From Kluyvera ascorbata ATCC 33433 (GTDB lineage: Bacteria; Pseudomonadota; Gammaproteobacteria; Enterobacterales; Enterobacteriaceae): a DNA stretch of 32,904 nt. The stretch covers positions 1 to 32,904 of the forward strand of contig NZ_JMPL01000042.1 of NCBI RefSeq assembly GCF_000735365.1. Direction: 5' to 3'. Positions 7,071-16,321 of the stretch are shown here, one piece after another. Position 1 is the stretch's first letter. The number at the start of each line of letters is the position of its first letter. A model generated the notes under the pieces. The model saw only the letters and a program-made list of their open reading frames with translations, made no database searches and was not told the origin of the DNA. Position numbers and translations under genes: made by a program.

Positions 7071-7832
7071 TTACGCCAAAGCCTGCCCGCACACCTCGCA
7101 CGTCGGGCTACGCATCAGCTTCATCTCTCTGAACTGGCAGCGCATCGCGTCGTACATCACGATTTTCCCCGCTGCGGGCACCCCGTAATGCGCCAGTACT
7201 TTAATCGCTTCCATCGCCTGCATCGCGCCAATCACGCCAACCAACGGTGACATCACACCAGCCTCCACGCAGGTTAACGCGTTCTCGCCGAACAGACGGC
7301 TCAGGCAGCGGTAGCACGGCTCGCCATTCTGATACGTAAAGACGCTGATCTGGCCTTCCATACGAATTGCCGCTCCGGAAACCAGCGGAATTTTGTGCTG
7401 GAAGCAGCCTGCGTTAAGCTGATTGCGAATGGCCACGTTGTCGGTACAGTCGAGCACCAGGTCGTGTTCGGCAATCTGCGCCCACAGCGCCGCGTCTTCC
7501 AGCATTGCATTCAGCGTATTCAGCTTAACGTGTGGGTTAATGCGCGCCAGCGCCTCGCGAGCGGAGTCCACCTTCGGCTGACCGATGGTGGCATCGCTGT
7601 GCAGCGTCTGGCGCTGTAGGTTGGAGAGCGAAACGGTATCGAAATCGAGCAGCGTCAGCTCGCCCACGCCTGCGGCAGCGAGATACTGCGTGGCCGCGCA
7701 GCCTAGCCCGCCGAGGCCGACGACCAGTACGCGAGCCGCTTTCAGCCGCTCCTGCCCATCAAAATCGAAATCGCGCAGGATGATTTGCCGGTTATAGCGC
7801 ATCATCTCCGCGTCGCTAAGCTCCTCCGCCAT
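7071..7832 (-). CDS. moeB: Molybdopterin-synthase adenylyltransferase MoeB
   Basis: 253 residues, a few more than E. coli MoeB (249). It adenylates the C-terminal glycine of MoaD in molybdenum cofactor synthesis and is related to ubiquitin-activating E1 enzymes. The Rossmann ATP-binding motif is VVGLGGLGC (about residues 37-45). Two CxxC pairs, in EPCYRCLSR and CEVCGQ (Cys245, Cys248), make the structural zinc site. The start ATG shares one base with the moeA stop codon (TAATG), so translation is probably coupled. MoeB and MoeA form one operon as in E. coli. Confidence 0.97.
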   Translation of the reverse strand: MAEELSDAEMMRYNRQIILRDFDFDGQERLKAARVLVVGLGGLGCAATQYLAAAGVGELTLLDFDTVSLSNLQRQTLHSDATIGQPKVDSAREALARINPHVKLNTLNAMLEDAALWAQIAEHDLVLDCTDNVAIRNQLNAGCFQHKIPLVSGAAIRMEGQISVFTYQNGEPCYRCLSRLFGENALTCVEAGVMSPLVGVIGAMQAMEAIKVLAHYGVPAAGKIVMYDAMRCQFREMKLMRSPTCEVCGQALA

Positions 7833-9067
7833 TACAGGCCTCCCAGCAGATGGTTAAACGGCTCCACCTCTACCCATTCGCCCGGCTCAACGTGACCGCG
7901 CTCGCGCTCCAGCACGATAAAGCAGTTGCCCTGGCTGAACGAGCTGAAGATGTGGGAACCCTGATGACCGGTGGTAGATACGGTCAGTTCGCCGTTTTCA
8001 TTGCGGGTCAGCAGGCCGCGCTGGAAGTCGAGGCGGCCCGGCGATTTTTTCAGGCGGTCGGTGGTGCGTACGCGCAGGCGCGGCGCCTGGGTTGCTACGC
8101 TACCGGCACTCAGTTTCGCCAGTAAAGGCTGCACCAGCTGATAGAAGGTCAGCGCGGCGGAGACCGGGTTGCCCGGCAGGCCGCAGAACCAGCTGTGGTT
8201 GAGTTTACCAAAGGCGAACGGTTTGCCCGGTTTGATGGCGAGCTTCCAGAAGCTGATTTCACCGAGTTCATCGAGGATGGTTTTGGTGTAGTCGGCTTCA
8301 CCAACGGAAACGCCGCCGGAGCTGATAACCACGTCGGCCTGCTCGTCCGCCTGGATAAAGGTCTGGCGCAGCTGTTCCGGGTCGTCGCGGATGATGCCAA
8401 GGTTAATCACCTCGCAGCCCAGCTGTTCCAGCATCAGGTGCACCGCCAGACGGTTGGTGTCATAGATTTGCCCGTCGCCCAGCGGCTGGCCCGGCAGTTG
8501 CAGCTCATCGCCGGTGGAGAACAGCGCGACGCGAATTTTACGTACCACGTCCACCTCGGCAATGCCGAGCGACGCCAGCACCGGCAGTTCGGCGACGGTT
8601 AAACGGGTTCCGGCCGGGAACACTACCGCGCCGTTTGCGATGTCTTCACCGCGACGACGAATGTTCTGGTTGGCTTTAACGTGGGCGGTAAAACGAATGC
8701 CGTCGTCGGTTTGCTCGGTTTCTTCCTGCATCACCACCGCATCGCAACCCGCGGGCACCGGCGCGCCGGTCATAATGCGAATGCAGGTACCGGCTGGCCA
8801 TTCACCGTGGAAGGGTTGTCCGGCAAAAGCCTTACCTGCCACCGCGAGCGGCGTTTGCGCCGCGAGGTCAGCGAGACGTACCGCGTAGCCATCCATCGCC
8901 GAGTTATCAAAACCCGGTACGTCCAACGGGGAGACAACATCGCTCGCGGTAATGCGACCAAAAGCCTTCAGCAGCGGTACCGACTCGCGCTCGTGCAGCG
9001 GGGTAATCTGATCTAGCATTTGGCTCAACGCGGTATCAAGCGACATCAGTCCGGCGGTAAAATCCAT
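7832..9067 (-). CDS. moeA: Molybdopterin molybdenumtransferase MoeA
   Basis: 411 residues, identical in length to E. coli MoeA. It inserts molybdate into adenylated molybdopterin. Recognisable segments are [14 protein letters not shown] (about 48-61), [13 protein letters not shown] (about 92-104), [23 protein letters not shown] (about 246-259) and KPGKPFAFG, all conserved in the MoeA/gephyrin E family. The ATG at 9067 is preceded by CAGGAG with a seven-base gap. A minus-strand extended -10 (TGCCATAAT, 9103-9111) lies about 36 bases upstream. First gene of moeAB, divergent from the iaaA-gsi operon. Confidence 0.97.
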   Translation of the reverse strand: MDFTAGLMSLDTALSQMLDQITPLHERESVPLLKAFGRITASDVVSPLDVPGFDNSAMDGYAVRLADLAAQTPLAVAGKAFAGQPFHGEWPAGTCIRIMTGAPVPAGCDAVVMQEETEQTDDGIRFTAHVKANQNIRRRGEDIANGAVVFPAGTRLTVAELPVLASLGIAEVDVVRKIRVALFSTGDELQLPGQPLGDGQIYDTNRLAVHLMLEQLGCEVINLGIIRDDPEQLRQTFIQADEQADVVISSGGVSVGEADYTKTILDELGEISFWKLAIKPGKPFAFGKLNHSWFCGLPGNPVSAALTFYQLVQPLLAKLSAGSVATQAPRLRVRTTDRLKKSPGRLDFQRGLLTRNENGELTVSTTGHQGSHIFSSFSQGNCFIVLERERGHVEPGEWVEVEPFNHLLGGL

Positions 9068-9102
9068 GGGTAAACTCCTGCGGGAAACGTTCGAATGCGC
9101 AC

Positions 9103-9111
9103 ATTATGGCA
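9103..9111 (-). promoter_or_regulatory. Candidate moeA extended -10 promoter element
   Basis: On the minus strand the sequence reads TGCCATAAT, an extended -10 with five of six matches to TATAAT. It ends 35 bases before the moeA start codon. No good -35 is visible 16-18 bases upstream, which is common for extended -10 promoters. Confidence 0.4.
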
Positions 9112-9138
9112 GAAAAGCCTTACCGACAGTATGCCACC

Positions 9139-9154
9139 TGTGGTGTACCTCACT
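9139..9154. promoter_or_regulatory. CRP-like site upstream of the iaaA-gsi promoter
   Basis: TGTGG-TGTACC-TCACT matches eight of ten positions of TGTGA-N6-TCACA. Its centre (9146.5) is about 70 bases upstream of the transcription start predicted from the TATAAT at 9204-9209, near the -71.5 position used in class I activation. Binding is not established. Confidence 0.4.
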
Positions 9155-9182
9155 ACATGGAACGCTATTTCTATATTCAAAA

Positions 9183-9209
9183 TTGATATAGGAACAGAGA
9201 CACTATAAT
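9183..9209 (+). promoter_or_regulatory. Candidate sigma-70 promoter for iaaA-gsiABCD
   Basis: A perfect TATAAT (9204-9209) is preceded by TTGATA (9183-9188) with a 15-base spacer, slightly short. The predicted start, near 9216, coincides with the first base of the ERIC element, so the whole ERIC would be the 5' untranslated leader of the operon. Confidence 0.55.
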
Positions 9210-9215
9210 GATATT

Positions 9216-9342
9216 TATACACAAAATCGTTCAAGCTGCGTCAAGGCGGCAAGTGAGTGAATCCCCAGGAGCTTACTAAAGTAAGTGACTGGGGTGAGCG
9301 AACGCAGCCAACGCAGAGGCAGTTTGAAGGATGAAGTGTATA
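9216..9342. repeat. ERIC (IRU) element, full length 127 bp
   Basis: The element is bounded by TATACAC (9216-9222) and GTGTATA (9336-9342) and spans exactly 127 bases, the canonical ERIC length. The core contains the reverse complement of the ERIC1R primer sequence, nearly complete (GTGAATCCCCAGGAGCTTAC at 9257-9276), and the ERIC2 primer sequence (AGTAAGTGACTGGGGTGAGC at 9280-9299). The two halves form a long imperfect palindrome. It sits in the gap between moeA and iaaA, downstream of the likely iaaA promoter. Confidence 0.95.
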
Positions 9343-9370
9343 TAAAGAAAATGACGTAAGGGATGGCTCA

Positions 9371-10312
9371 ATGGGCAAGGCAGTCATTGCAATACACGGC
9401 GGGGCAGGCGCGATTAGCCGCAGCCAGCTATCGGCAGAAAAAGAACAACAATACGTCACGGCGCTTTCCGACATCGTGGAAAGCGTACAAAAGATGCTTG
9501 AATCGGGCACGAGCGCGCTGGATGCGGTCACCGAAGCGGTACGTCAGCTTGAGGAGTGCCCGCTGTTTAACGCCGGGATTGGCGCGGTGTTCACCTCAGA
9601 CGAAACGCATGAGCTGGACGCCTGCGTGATGGACGGGTACTCGCTGCAGGCGGGGGCCGTTGCCGGGGTAAAACATCTGCGCAATCCAGTGCTGGCGGCC
9701 AGAAGCGTGTTGGAAAATAGTCCACACGTGATGTTGATTGGCGAGGGGGCGGAAGCCTTTGCGCAGTCACAGGGGATGGAGCTGGTGAACAATTCACTCT
9801 TCTCCACCGACGAGCGCTTCCAGCAGCTGCTGGTGGCGCGCAGCAACGGCGATTTTATTCTCGACCACGATGCCGCTCCGCTGGATGAACAGCAAAAGAT
9901 GGGCACGGTGGGCGCTGTCGCCCTGGATCTCAACGGCAACCTGGCGGCGGCTACCTCGACCGGCGGGATGACCAATAAACTGCCCGGCCGGGTGGGCGAT
10001 AGCCCGCTGGTGGGGGCGGGGTGTTATGCCAACAACGCCAGCGTCGCGGTCTCTTGTACCGGCACGGGCGAAGTCTTTATCCGTACGCTCGCGGCGTACG
10101 ATATTGCCGCGCTGATGGAGTACGGCAACCTCAGCCTTTATGAGGCTTGCGAGCGCGTGGTGATGGAAAAACTGCCTGCGCTTGGCGGCAGCGGTGGCCT
10201 CATCGCCATCGACCGCGAAGGCAACGTGGTGCTGCCGTTTAACAGCGAAGGCATGTACCGCGCCTGGGCCTACGCCGGTGATACGCCGACGATTGGTATC
10301 TATAAGGAATAG
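9371..10312 (+). CDS. iaaA: Isoaspartyl peptidase/L-asparaginase IaaA (plant-type)
   Basis: 313 residues, about eight fewer at the C-terminus than E. coli IaaA (321). It is an N-terminal-nucleophile hydrolase made as a precursor that cuts itself before Thr179, visible in [12 protein letters not shown]; that Thr becomes the nucleophile of the beta chain. Other family segments are AIHGGAGA (residues 7-14), [10 protein letters not shown] (66-75), the [17 protein letters not shown] loop after the cut and [10 protein letters not shown]. It hydrolyses isoaspartyl dipeptides and L-asparagine in the cytosol. The start ATG has AAGGG eight bases upstream. It is the first gene of iaaA-gsiABCD; gsiA starts 11 bases after its stop. 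The ERIC element lies in its leader. Confidence 0.96.
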   Translation: MGKAVIAIHGGAGAISRSQLSAEKEQQYVTALSDIVESVQKMLESGTSALDAVTEAVRQLEECPLFNAGIGAVFTSDETHELDACVMDGYSLQAGAVAGVKHLRNPVLAARSVLENSPHVMLIGEGAEAFAQSQGMELVNNSLFSTDERFQQLLVARSNGDFILDHDAAPLDEQQKMGTVGAVALDLNGNLAAATSTGGMTNKLPGRVGDSPLVGAGCYANNASVAVSCTGTGEVFIRTLAAYDIAALMEYGNLSLYEACERVVMEKLPALGGSGGLIAIDREGNVVLPFNSEGMYRAWAYAGDTPTIGIYKE

Positions 10313-10323
10313 AAGGAGTTACC

Positions 10324-12183
10324 GTGCCGCATTCCGATGAGCTTGATAACGCGCAGGTGCTGAGCGTTGATAACCTGAACGTGACGTTTCGTCAGGACGG
10401 GCAGCCCGTGCGCGCCGTGCATCAGCTCTCTTTTCATCTTAATCGCGGTGAAACGCTGGCGATTGTGGGGGAATCCGGCTCGGGGAAATCGGTCACGGCG
10501 CTCTCATTAATGCGCCTGCTGGAGCAGTCCGGCAGCCAGGTGAGCATTGATAGCCTGCTGCTGCGTCGCCGCAATCGAGAAGTGATTGATCTTCAGGAGC
10601 AGACGTCGGCGCAAATGCGCAGCGTGCGCGGTGCCGATATCGCCATGATTTTCCAGGAGCCGATGACCTCGCTGAACCCGGTGTTTACCATCGGTGAACA
10701 GATTGCCGAGTCGATTCGCCTGCATCAGGGGCTCGGGCGCGAAGAGGCGCTGGCCGAGGCGAAGAAAATGCTCGATAAGGTGCGCATTCCGGAAGCGCAG
10801 GCCATGCTCTCGCGCTATCCGCATCAGCTCTCCGGCGGGATGCGCCAGCGAGTGATGATTGCGATGGCGCTGTCGTGCCGCCCGGCGGTGCTGATTGCCG
10901 ACGAGCCGACTACCGCACTGGACGTGACCATTCAGGCGCAGATCCTGCAACTGATAGATGTACTGCAAAAAGAGATGTCGATGGGGGTGATTTTTATCAC
11001 TCACGACATGGGCGTAGTGGCGGAGATTGCCGACCGGGTGCTGGTGATGCATCAGGGCGAAGTGGTCGAAAGCGGGCTGGTGGACGAGATCTTTACCGCG
11101 CCCCAGCACCCGTACACGCGTCGTTTGCTGGCGGCTGTACCACGCCTGGGCGCAATGCGCGGCAGCGACTATCCTAAAAGCTTCCCGGATTTCAATGCAC
11201 CGGAAAGTGAACCGCAGCAGCAAGACACCGTTGTTGAGGGTCAGCCGATTCTCAAGGTGCGTAACCTGGTGACGCGTTTTCCGCTGCGCGGCGGCATTCT
11301 GAACCGCGTCAACCGCGAAGTACACGCGGTAGAGAACGTCAGCTTTGATTTATGGCCGGGGGAGACGCTGTCACTGGTGGGCGAGTCCGGCTGCGGGAAA
11401 TCAACCACCGGGCGGGCGCTGCTGCGACTGGTTGAGTCGCAAAGCGGCACCATTACCTTTAACGGCGAGCGCATTGATACGCTTTCAGCCCATCAGCTTC
11501 AGCCGTTGCGCCGCGATATTCAGTTTATCTTCCAGGACCCGTACGCCTCGCTCGACCCGCGCCACACCGTAGGCTTCTCGATTATGGAGCCGCTGCGTAT
11601 CCATGGCGAGTTGAAAGGCGAGGCGCTGCAGCAGCGGGTGGAGTGGCTATTGCAGCGCGTCGGTCTGCAACCTGAGCATGCCTGGCGCTACCCGCACGAG
11701 TTTTCCGGCGGCCAGCGGCAGCGCATCTGTATTGCCCGTGCGCTGGCGTTGAACCCGAAGGTGGTGATCGCCGATGAATCAGTCTCGGCGCTGGACGTCT
11801 CGATTCGCGCGCAAATCATCAACCTGTTGCTGTCATTGCAGCGGGAAATGGGCATCGCGTTTCTGTTTATTTCGCATGATATGGCGGTGGTGGAGCGTAT
11901 CAGCCACCGTGTGGCGGTGATGTATCGCGGGCGCATCGTGGAAATTGGTCCGCGCCGCGCGGTGTTTGAAAACCCGCAGCATCCGTACACGCGCAAGCTG
12001 CTCTCCGCCGTTCCGGTGGCGGACCCGGCGCATCGGCGGCCGCAGCGCGTGCTGCTATCGGACGAACTGCCGGGCAATATCTATAAACGGGGTGAAGAAG
12101 TCGAACCCATTAATTTGCAGCAGGTTTCACCGGGGCACTATGTGGCCCGTGAACCGGCAAGCAGTGCGCTGATAAATCGATAA
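10324..12183 (+). CDS. gsiA: Glutathione import ATP-binding protein GsiA
   Basis: 619 residues. Two fused ABC ATPase domains energise the GsiBCD glutathione importer of the dipeptide/oligopeptide class. Domain 1 has Walker A GESGSGKS (residues 49-56), signature LSGGMRQR (169-176) and Walker [10 protein letters not shown]; domain 2 has GESGCGKS (353-360), FSGGQRQR (460-467) and [12 protein letters not shown]. The 'HPYTR' oligopeptide-ABC C-terminal motif follows each domain. The Walker B glutamate of domain 2 is present in ADES. The start is GTG at 10324 with AAGGAG five bases upstream, and the N-terminal MPHSDELD matches the E. coli protein. gsiB begins 23 bases downstream. Confidence 0.97.
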   Translation: MPHSDELDNAQVLSVDNLNVTFRQDGQPVRAVHQLSFHLNRGETLAIVGESGSGKSVTALSLMRLLEQSGSQVSIDSLLLRRRNREVIDLQEQTSAQMRSVRGADIAMIFQEPMTSLNPVFTIGEQIAESIRLHQGLGREEALAEAKKMLDKVRIPEAQAMLSRYPHQLSGGMRQRVMIAMALSCRPAVLIADEPTTALDVTIQAQILQLIDVLQKEMSMGVIFITHDMGVVAEIADRVLVMHQGEVVESGLVDEIFTAPQHPYTRRLLAAVPRLGAMRGSDYPKSFPDFNAPESEPQQQDTVVEGQPILKVRNLVTRFPLRGGILNRVNREVHAVENVSFDLWPGETLSLVGESGCGKSTTGRALLRLVESQSGTITFNGERIDTLSAHQLQPLRRDIQFIFQDPYASLDPRHTVGFSIMEPLRIHGELKGEALQQRVEWLLQRVGLQPEHAWRYPHEFSGGQRQRICIARALALNPKVVIADESVSALDVSIRAQIINLLLSLQREMGIAFLFISHDMAVVERISHRVAVMYRGRIVEIGPRRAVFENPQHPYTRKLLSAVPVADPAHRRPQRVLLSDELPGNIYKRGEEVEPINLQQVSPGHYVAREPASSALINR

Positions 12184-12206
12184 TAAAACCATAGGCAGGG
12201 GACAAC

Positions 12207-13745
12207 ATGACACAACGCGTTTCACGTAAATGGCTGGTCGCACTGGGCGTGGCTTCCGCGCTGGCGGCTTCTCCCGCGTTCGCGGCAAAAGATGTGGTCG
12301 TGGCGGTAGGCTCCAATTTCACCACGCTTGACCCATATGATGCCAACGACACGCTCTCGCAGGCGGTGGCGAAATCGTTCTATCAGGGGCTGTTTGGCCT
12401 CGATAAAGAGATGAAGCTGCAAAATGTCCTGGCTGAGAGCTATACCGTTTCTGACGACGGCAAGGTCTACACGCTTAAGCTGCGTCAGGGGGTGAAATTC
12501 CAGGACGGCACCGATTTTAACGCCGAAGCGGTGAAGATTAACCTCGATCGCGCCAGCAACCCGGATAGCCACCTTAAGCGCTATAACCTGTACAAAAATA
12601 TCGATAAAACCGAGGTCGTTGATGACCATACGGTAAAAGTGACCTTAAAGCAGCCGTTCTCGGCGTTTATCAACATTCTCGCCCACCCGGCGACGGCGAT
12701 GATTTCGCCTGCGGCGCTGAAGAAATATGGCAACGAGATTGGCTTCCATCCGGTGGGGACCGGGCCGTATAAGCTCGACACCTGGAATCAGACCGACTTT
12801 GTGAAGGTCAGTAAATTTGCTGGCTACTGGCAGCAAGGGCTGCCGAAGCTGGACTCTATTACCTGGCGTCCGGTTGTCGATAACAATACCCGCGCGGCGA
12901 TGCTGCAAACCGGCGAAGCGCAGTTTGCCTTCCCAATTCCTTATGAGCAGGCGGCGCTGCTGGCTAAAAATAGCCAGCTTGAGCTGGTGGCCAGCCCGTC
13001 TATCATGCAGCGTTATATCAGCATGAACGTGACGCAAAAGCCGTTTGATAACCCGAAGGTGCGCGAAGCGATTAACTACGCCATCAACCGCCAGGCGCTG
13101 GTGAAGGTGGCCTTCGCGGGCTACGCCACGCCAGCGACCGGTGTCGTACCTCCGTCAATCGCCTACGCTCAGCAGTATCAGCCGTGGCCGTACGACCCGG
13201 CAAAAGCCAAAGCGTTGCTGAAAGAGGCGGGCTACCCGAACGGCTTTAGCACCACGCTGTGGTCGTCGCACAACCACAGTACCGCGCAGAAGGTACTGCA
13301 GTTTACCCAACAGCAGCTGGCGCAAATTGGCATTAAGGCGCAGGTGACGGCGATGGATGCCGGTCAGCGCGCGGCGGAAGTGGAAGCCAAAGGGCAGAAA
13401 GAGAGCGGGGTGAGAATGTTCTACACCGGCTGGTCCGCCTCAACGGGCGAAGCCGACTGGGCGCTGTCGCCGCTGTTTGCTTCCTCGAACTGGCCGCCAA
13501 CGCAGTTTAATACCGCGTTCTACAGCAACCCACAGGTGGATAAAGATCTGACGGCGGCGCTGCAAACCACGGATGCGAAAGAAAAAGCGCGGCTCTATAA
13601 AGAGGCTCAGGATATTATCTGGAAAGAGTCGCCGTGGGTGCCGCTGGTGGTAGAGAAACTGGTATCGGCGCACAGCAAGTCATTGACCGGGTTCTATATT
13701 ATGCCGGACACGGGCTTTAGCTTTGACGATGCGGATTTGAAGTAA
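12207..13745 (+). CDS. gsiB: Glutathione-binding periplasmic protein GsiB
   Basis: 512 residues, an SBP family 5 (DppA/OppA-like) binding protein that delivers glutathione to GsiCD. A clear signal peptide ([19 protein letters not shown], then AKDVVV) predicts cleavage near residue 26, giving a periplasmic protein. The mature start [21 protein letters not shown] and the segment [20 protein letters not shown] are typical of the family. AGGGGA precedes the ATG by four bases. A strong hairpin (13753-13779) follows the stop before gsiC and may favour higher yield of the binding protein than of the permeases. Confidence 0.97.
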   Translation: MTQRVSRKWLVALGVASALAASPAFAAKDVVVAVGSNFTTLDPYDANDTLSQAVAKSFYQGLFGLDKEMKLQNVLAESYTVSDDGKVYTLKLRQGVKFQDGTDFNAEAVKINLDRASNPDSHLKRYNLYKNIDKTEVVDDHTVKVTLKQPFSAFINILAHPATAMISPAALKKYGNEIGFHPVGTGPYKLDTWNQTDFVKVSKFAGYWQQGLPKLDSITWRPVVDNNTRAAMLQTGEAQFAFPIPYEQAALLAKNSQLELVASPSIMQRYISMNVTQKPFDNPKVREAINYAINRQALVKVAFAGYATPATGVVPPSIAYAQQYQPWPYDPAKAKALLKEAGYPNGFSTTLWSSHNHSTAQKVLQFTQQQLAQIGIKAQVTAMDAGQRAAEVEAKGQKESGVRMFYTGWSASTGEADWALSPLFASSNWPPTQFNTAFYSNPQVDKDLTAALQTTDAKEKARLYKEAQDIIWKESPWVPLVVEKLVSAHSKSLTGFYIMPDTGFSFDDADLK

Positions 13746-13752
13746 GCGACGT

Positions 13753-13779
13753 CTCCCTGCGTCGTGATGGCGCAGGGAG
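13753..13779 (+). other. Intercistronic hairpin between gsiB and gsiC
   Basis: CTCCCTGCG (13753-13761) and CGCAGGGAG (13771-13779) form a perfect 9-base stem with a 9-base loop, directly after the gsiB stop. There is no U-tract, so it is more likely an mRNA-stabilising or partial attenuating structure than a terminator. Confidence 0.6.
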
Positions 13780-13797
13780 CTTACGGCAAGGAGAGTC

Positions 13798-14718
13798 ATG
13801 CTTAACTATGTTATCAAACGCCTGCTCGGCCTGATCCCGACGCTGTTTATCGTGGCGGTGCTGGTGTTTTTATTTGTCCATATGCTTCCCGGTGACCCAG
13901 CGCGGCTGATTGCCGGGCCGGAGGCGGACGCGCAGGTTATCGCGATGGTTCGCCAGCAGTTAGGGCTGGACCAGCCGCTGTACGTTCAGTTCTGGCACTA
14001 CATTACCCACGCTGTACAGGGCGATTTTGGCATGTCGATGGTGTCACGCCGTCCGGTATCTGAAGAGATAGCGAGCCGTTTCCTGCCAACGCTTTTTCTG
14101 ACCCTCGCCAGCATGGTGTGGGCAGTGATTTTTGGTATGGCCGCCGGGATTGCCGCCGCCGTGTGGCGCAACCGCTGGCCGGATCGCCTTGGGATGGCGC
14201 TGGCGGTCACCGGGATCTCCTTCCCGGCGTTTGCGCTGGGTATGCTGCTGATGCAAATTTTCTCCGTCGAGCTTGGCTGGCTGCCCACCGTGGGTGCCGA
14301 CAGCTGGCGGCACTACATTCTGCCGTCAATCACCCTCGGTGCCGCCGTGGCCTCGGTGATGGCGCGCTTTACCCGCGCCTCGTTTGTTGACGTGCTCAAT
14401 GAAGACTATATGCGCACCGCCCGCGCCAAAGGGGTGAGTGAAAAAGTGGTGGTGCTAAAGCACGGGCTACGTAACGCCATGATCCCGGTCGTGACGATGA
14501 TGGGGCTGCAGTTTGGCTTCCTGCTCGGCGGCTCGATTGTGGTGGAAAAAGTCTTTAACTGGCCGGGGCTTGGACGCCTGCTGGTGGATTCGGTGGAGAT
14601 GCGCGATTACCCGGTGATTCAGGCCGAGGTGCTGCTGTTCTCACTGGAGTTTATTCTTATCAACTTAGTGGTGGATGTGCTCTACGCCGCCATTAACCCG
14701 GCTATCAGGTATAAATAA
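13798..14718 (+). CDS. gsiC: Glutathione transport system permease GsiC
   Basis: 306 residues. Inner-membrane permease of the binding-protein-dependent transport family (DppB/OppB type). About six hydrophobic segments are visible, beginning with [20 protein letters not shown] at the N-terminus. The cytoplasmic EAA-type loop that docks with GsiA reads [20 protein letters not shown] (residues 202-221). AAGGAGAG lies just upstream of the ATG. The stop codon is one base before the GTG of gsiD, so the two permease genes are translationally linked. Confidence 0.97.
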   Translation: MLNYVIKRLLGLIPTLFIVAVLVFLFVHMLPGDPARLIAGPEADAQVIAMVRQQLGLDQPLYVQFWHYITHAVQGDFGMSMVSRRPVSEEIASRFLPTLFLTLASMVWAVIFGMAAGIAAAVWRNRWPDRLGMALAVTGISFPAFALGMLLMQIFSVELGWLPTVGADSWRHYILPSITLGAAVASVMARFTRASFVDVLNEDYMRTARAKGVSEKVVVLKHGLRNAMIPVVTMMGLQFGFLLGGSIVVEKVFNWPGLGRLLVDSVEMRDYPVIQAEVLLFSLEFILINLVVDVLYAAINPAIRYK

Positions 14719-14719
14719 C

Positions 14720-15631
14720 GTGCGATTATTCAATTGGCGTCGACAGGCTGTACTTAACGCCATGCCGGTGATGCAGGCGGGCGTTCCGCGCACGCCGTGG
14801 CGTGAATTCTGGCGGCGCTTTCGTCAGCAGCCGGTGGCGATGGCTTCCGGTATTTTCGTTCTGCTGCTGATTATCGTGGCGGTGGTCGCACCGTGGATTG
14901 CGCCGTTTGATGCGGAAAACTACTTCGACTACGACCGCCTGAACGACGGCCCGTCGCTGATCCACTGGTTCGGCGTAGACTCGCTGGGGCGGGATATCTT
15001 CAGCCGGGTACTGGTCGGTGCGCAAATCTCACTCACCGCGGGCGTGTTTGCGGTACTGATTGGTTCGCTGATTGGCACCGTGCTTGGGCTGCTGGCGGGC
15101 TACTACGAAGGCTGGTGGGACCGCATCATCATGCGCATCTGCGACGTGCTGTTTGCCTTCCCCGGCATTCTGCTGGCGATTGCCGTGGTGGCGATTATGG
15201 GCAGCGGCATGACCAACGTGATAATCGCGGTGGCGATTTTCTCGGTTCCGGCCTTTGCGCGTCTGGTGCGTGGTAACACGCTGGTGCTGAAACAGCAGAC
15301 CTTTATCGAGTCGGCGCGCAGCATCGGCGCCAGCGATCGCGTGATCCTGTTCCAGCATATTCTGCCCGGCACGGTCTCCTCCATTGTGGTCTATTTCACC
15401 ATGCGCATTGGGGTGTCGATTATCTCCGCCGCCAGCCTGTCGTTCCTCGGCCTCGGCGCCCAGCCGCCTACGCCGGAATGGGGGGCGATGCTCAACGAAG
15501 CACGCGCGGACATGGTGATTGCGCCACACGTCGCGGTCTTCCCGGCGCTGGCGATCTTCCTGACGGTGCTGGCGTTTAACCTGCTGGGTGACGGTCTGCG
15601 CGATGCGCTGGATCCGAAATTGAAAGGGTGA
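14720..15631 (+). CDS. gsiD: Glutathione transport system permease GsiD
   Basis: 303 residues, a DppC/OppC-type inner-membrane permease pairing with GsiC. The start is taken as GTG at 14720 because the protein then begins [16 protein letters not shown], as in E. coli GsiD; the frame remains open for 15 more codons into gsiC, but these are not conserved. No strong ribosome site precedes the GTG, so translation probably depends on coupling to gsiC, whose TAA ends one base earlier. The first membrane segment is [20 protein letters not shown], and the EAA loop is [19 protein letters not shown] (about 210-228). It is the last gene of the operon; a BIME follows within three bases. Confidence 0.96.
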   Translation: MRLFNWRRQAVLNAMPVMQAGVPRTPWREFWRRFRQQPVAMASGIFVLLLIIVAVVAPWIAPFDAENYFDYDRLNDGPSLIHWFGVDSLGRDIFSRVLVGAQISLTAGVFAVLIGSLIGTVLGLLAGYYEGWWDRIIMRICDVLFAFPGILLAIAVVAIMGSGMTNVIIAVAIFSVPAFARLVRGNTLVLKQQTFIESARSIGASDRVILFQHILPGTVSSIVVYFTMRIGVSIISAASLSFLGLGAQPPTPEWGAMLNEARADMVIAPHVAVFPALAIFLTVLAFNLLGDGLRDALDPKLKG

Positions 15632-15633
15632 TG

Positions 15634-15712
15634 TTGCCGGATGGCGCGACGCTTATCCGGCCTACAATTTGGAGCTAATGTAGGCTGGATAAGACGAAGC
15701 CGCCATCCGGCA
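15634..15712. repeat. BIME: two inverted REP units after gsiD
   Basis: The first unit (15634-15667) reads TTGCCGGATGGCGCGACGC then TTATCCGGCCTACAA. The second (15680-15712) reads GTAGGCTGGATAAGACG then AAGCCGCCATCCGGC. They are canonical inverted REP sequences at the 3' end of the gsi operon. By comparison with K-12 from memory, pdeI, dgcI and rimO would lie just after this point; none is present before bssR. Confidence 0.93.
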
Positions 15713-15896
15713 ATGTGTTCGTGAACCCATCGCCCGTATTCACTCTCGTTTCACCGTCCAGGTCGATCGTGCTTCCAGATTCATTGCCATTTTGTTAAAA
15801 GTGTTATGAATGATGAATTGTTGATATCGCGCAGCATTCCTTCCGTTAAGTAATCTCATAATGAAATAGCCAATGGGTGGCAAGGGAGGTAAATGC

Positions 15897-16280
15897 ATGA
15901 CGGATAGCAAACTGAAACGCCAGATGATGAGGCGACTCATCAATGCGCGAATTGACCTTGATGCCTATTTGCAGCTCAGAAAGGCAAAGGGGTATATGTC
16001 AGTCGGTGATAACGATCATCTGCGTACTAACCTGCTCGAACTGTGTTGCGAACTACGGGGTAACGTTGTACCGCTTACGCGGTGTAGTTCGCGTAAAGAA
16101 CTGGAAATGATGCGGCAGGCGGGCGAGGCTATCGCTTCCGCGGCCGTGTGCTTGATGACGGGGCGTTACGACTGCCCGTCTTATATTGCGGTTAACGTGG
16201 AAACGCTTGAGCGCTGCCTGACGGCGTTGACGAACAGCATTCGTAAGCTGGATGCTGAATCACCAATGACTCACGCTTAA
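15897..16280 (+). CDS. bssR: Biofilm regulator BssR
   Basis: 127 residues, same length as E. coli BssR (YliH). Conserved blocks are RLINARIDLDAYLQLRKAKG (about 12-31), YMSV, and SAAVCLMTGRYDCPS (about 82-96). It is a small soluble protein with no known domain, reported to affect biofilm formation, indole and AI-2 signalling in E. coli; its biochemical activity is unknown. The start is the ATG at 15897, with a near-perfect ribosome site GGGAGGT six bases upstream. A possible extended -10 (TGTTATGAA, 15801-15809 region) lies in the 180-base leader between the BIME and the gene; I rate that weakly. A hairpin follows the stop. Confidence 0.93.
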   Translation: MTDSKLKRQMMRRLINARIDLDAYLQLRKAKGYMSVGDNDHLRTNLLELCCELRGNVVPLTRCSSRKELEMMRQAGEAIASAAVCLMTGRYDCPSYIAVNVETLERCLTALTNSIRKLDAESPMTHA

Positions 16281-16283
16281 CAT

Positions 16284-16305
16284 CAGGGGGACGTTTGTCC
16301 CCCTG
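16284..16305. terminator. Hairpin terminator between bssR and the convergent binding-protein gene
   Basis: CAGGGGGAC (16284-16292) and GTCCCCCTG (16297-16305) form a perfect 9-base stem with a GTTT loop four bases after the bssR stop. The following sequence is only mildly T-rich on either strand, so termination may be partial. It lies between two convergent genes and can serve both. Confidence 0.6.
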
Positions 16306-16321
16306 TCTATGATTCTTTCCC

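Noticed and set aside
9088-9101. TTCGAATG upstream of moeA as a fourth copy of the shared operator
   Set aside because: Only the 8-base core matches; the CTTTC/GAAAG arms are replaced by ACG/CGC.
10507-11325. A 272-codon minus-strand frame inside gsiA
   Set aside because: It lies wholly within the conserved first ATPase domain; its composition is rich in His and Arg, as expected of an antisense shadow.
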